A stretch of DNA of 8,201 nt. Source: Spirosoma sp. (GTDB lineage Bacteria > Bacteroidota > Bacteroidia > Cytophagales > Spirosomataceae). Positions 7,285 to 8,201 of the stretch are shown in pieces. The notes below the pieces were generated by a model. That model was not told the DNA's origin, did no database searches, and saw only the letters and a program-made list of their open reading frames with translations. Positions within the stretch are counted from its first letter, which is position 1. Each line of letters begins with the position of its first letter. A program made the position numbers and the translations under genes. The stretch covers positions 1-8,201 of the forward strand of contig JANXVQ010000256.1 in assembly GCA_025351545.1 (NCBI GenBank), read 5' to 3'.

Positions 7285-7908
7285 TCATAGCACTGATTGG
7301 GCCGTATGAAGCTGGATGTCTTTCTTTTGCTGGCGGACCTGTCGAAAATACGTGGGGGTCAGGCCCGTTTGTTGCCGAAACTGATTCGATAGGTGCTGCA
7401 CACTGCTGTAGCCAGTGCGGTAGGCAATGTCCGTCAGCGTATCATCGGAATAGACCAGTCGCTCTTTTACTTTGTCGATGCGCCGGTTGATGATATACTT
7501 TTCGAGCGTGATACCCTCGGCTTTGGCAAACTGACCGCTGATCGTATCATAATCAAGACCTAACGTATCCTGAAGCTGAACGGACAGCCGGGCTTTCGAT
7601 TCGCTTAAATCATCCCTTTTAAAAATAGCGTCAATGATTGACTTAACCCGCTGAGGAATCGCTATCCGTTGATCCTGAATCAAGCCGAAGCCCTGTTTGG
7701 CCAACGCCTGTTCAATTCGCTTCAAGTCACCCGCCAGCACAGGGCCTTGCAGGTGAACCAGCCCTAATCGCGTGTCGATTACACCAAAACCTAACTGAGT
7801 CAATTCGGCGCGTACAACGTCGATGCACCGGGCACAAACCATGCCCCGAACCCGTAATGTAGTGTCGTTGTCTATCGCTTCTATTTCTGGAGCCATTGTG
7901 CTGTCCAT
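7285..7908 (-). CDS. HMA-like/AraC-type fusion, probable copper-responsive transcription regulator (207 aa)
   Basis: From ATG 7908, residues 17-80 form a heavy-metal-associated-like fold with VRGMVCARC: the ligand pair is C25-A-R-C28, in a beta-alpha-beta pattern ending GFGLIQD. Residues 112-195 form an AraC-type double helix-turn-helix: the first around [14 protein letters not shown], the second around [20 protein letters not shown] (158-177), then the signature [12 protein letters not shown]. It lacks the usual AraC cupin sensor; the HMA-like module takes that place. I infer a cytoplasmic regulator that senses Cu+ or a similar metal through C25/C28 and controls copA and perhaps itself. Similar proteins beside copA occur in other Bacteroidota as far as I recall, so the architecture is probably not unique. 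An in-frame GTG at 7932 is an alternative start. A TAnnTTTG element and 21-bp-spaced direct repeats lie upstream. Confidence 0.85.
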   Translation of the reverse strand: MDSTMAPEIEAIDNDTTLRVRGMVCARCIDVVRAELTQLGFGVIDTRLGLVHLQGPVLAGDLKRIEQALAKQGFGLIQDQRIAIPQRVKSIIDAIFKRDDLSESKARLSVQLQDTLGLDYDTISGQFAKAEGITLEKYIINRRIDKVKERLVYSDDTLTDIAYRTGYSSVQHLSNQFRQQTGLTPTYFRQVRQQKKDIQLHTAQSVL

Positions 7909-7978
7909 AACAAACCCAACATTCTTTGTCACCCGTGTGAGACCTTGTTGATCAGAAACCGGTCGACTTGATAACAGG

Positions 7979-7986
7979 CAAAAATA
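7979..7986 (-). promoter_or_regulatory. -7 promoter element of the HMA-AraC regulator gene
   Basis: The minus strand reads TATTTTTG, a full match to TAnnTTTG, about 70 bases before ATG 7908. The nearest TTTG upstream (plus 8012-8015) is 25 bases away in place of the normal 19. A poor -33 element is expected of promoters that need an activator. Confidence 0.5.
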
Positions 7987-8004
7987 CAGTTACTAATGGC
8001 CGGA

Positions 8005-8040
8005 AGGCTTGCAAAATTCAGGCGTAGCCTTGCATAATTT
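8005..8040. promoter_or_regulatory. Candidate operator: two imperfect 15-base direct repeats 21 bp apart
   Basis: AGGCTTGCAAAATTC (8005-8019) and AGCCTTGCATAATTT (8026-8040) match at 12 of 15 bases and start exactly 21 bp apart, two helical turns. AraC-family proteins bind direct half-sites with this spacing (AraC araI1-I2). The repeats sit just upstream of the -7 element at 7979-7986 and overlap its -33 region, a class II activator position. AAGGCT (8004-8009) and AGCCTT (8026-8031) also form an inverted pair, so a dyad-binding protein is an alternative. Confidence 0.45.
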
Positions 8041-8141
8041 ATGCCGATCACTCCCTTTACGACCATTCAGTGTTACAACAGATACGTTACCCACAATTGA
8101 CTTCCGATGAACGAGTTGATTGTCATTTTTACTCCTTTCTC

Positions 8142-8201
8142 ATGAAACATCAACACCCGACTCCGCCGACTGCTCCTCAGAATCAGCTTGCTCATACTGA
8201 C
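8142..8201 (+). CDS. Start of a divergent gene, partial (N-terminal 20 residues)
   Basis: From ATG 8142 the plus strand is open to the window edge for 20 codons, beginning MKHQHPTPP and rich in His, Pro and Gln. It has no hydrophobic signal sequence so far. A His-rich start is common among metal transporters and metal-binding proteins, and the position opposite the HMA-AraC gene would fit a further metal-resistance gene, but 20 residues cannot identify it. There is no Shine-Dalgarno sequence and no clear TAnnTTTG upstream. Confidence 0.35.
   Translation, partial: MKHQHPTPPTAPQNQLAHTD

Overview
The window looks like a chromosomal stretch from a member of the Bacteroidota, most likely a Cytophagales bacterium of the Spirosoma type. 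The reasons are: roughly balanced base composition, almost no Shine-Dalgarno sequences in front of good start codons, several TTTG / TAnnTTTG-like promoter elements, and protein families common in that group (paired DUF305 proteins, a short AraC-type protein with a heavy-metal-binding N-terminus beside copA). The assignment is inference; there is no rRNA or other marker gene here.

Left part (1-2379): a GNAT acetyltransferase on the minus strand runs off the left edge (1-439). A small hypothetical plus-strand gene follows (681-902), then a strong bidirectional hairpin terminator (1050-1086). A minus-strand nuclease-like gene (1129-2304) has a PD-(D/E)xK-like C-terminal half. Its reading frame continues upstream to a good ATG at 2379, interrupted only by one in-frame TGA (2308-2310). 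This suggests a nonsense mutation in a restriction-endonuclease-like gene with no methyltransferase partner in view.

Middle part (2380-4868): two tandem plus-strand genes encode exported, methionine- and histidine-rich DUF305 proteins, one a probable lipoprotein (2572-3201) and one with a cleavable signal peptide (3252-3830). They end at a long hairpin (3853-3896). About 400 bases without a convincing gene follow, then a RimJ/RimL-like GNAT acetyltransferase (4233-4808). A hairpin terminator (4807-4858) separates it from the convergent copA.

Right part (4869-8201): on the minus strand, a regulator with an HMA-like domain fused to an AraC helix-turn-helix domain (7285-7908) lies upstream of a Cu+-exporting P1B-1 ATPase, copA (4869-7163). 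Upstream of the regulator are a TAnnTTTG -7 element and two imperfect 15-base direct repeats exactly 21 bp apart, a good candidate operator. A divergent plus-strand gene starting at 8142 runs off the right edge.

Taken together, 2572-3830 plus 4869-7908 reads as a copper-handling island: cytoplasmic metal sensing by the HMA-AraC protein, Cu+ export by CopA, and possible envelope metal binding by the DUF305 pair. The link between the DUF305 genes and copper is inference from proximity and composition.
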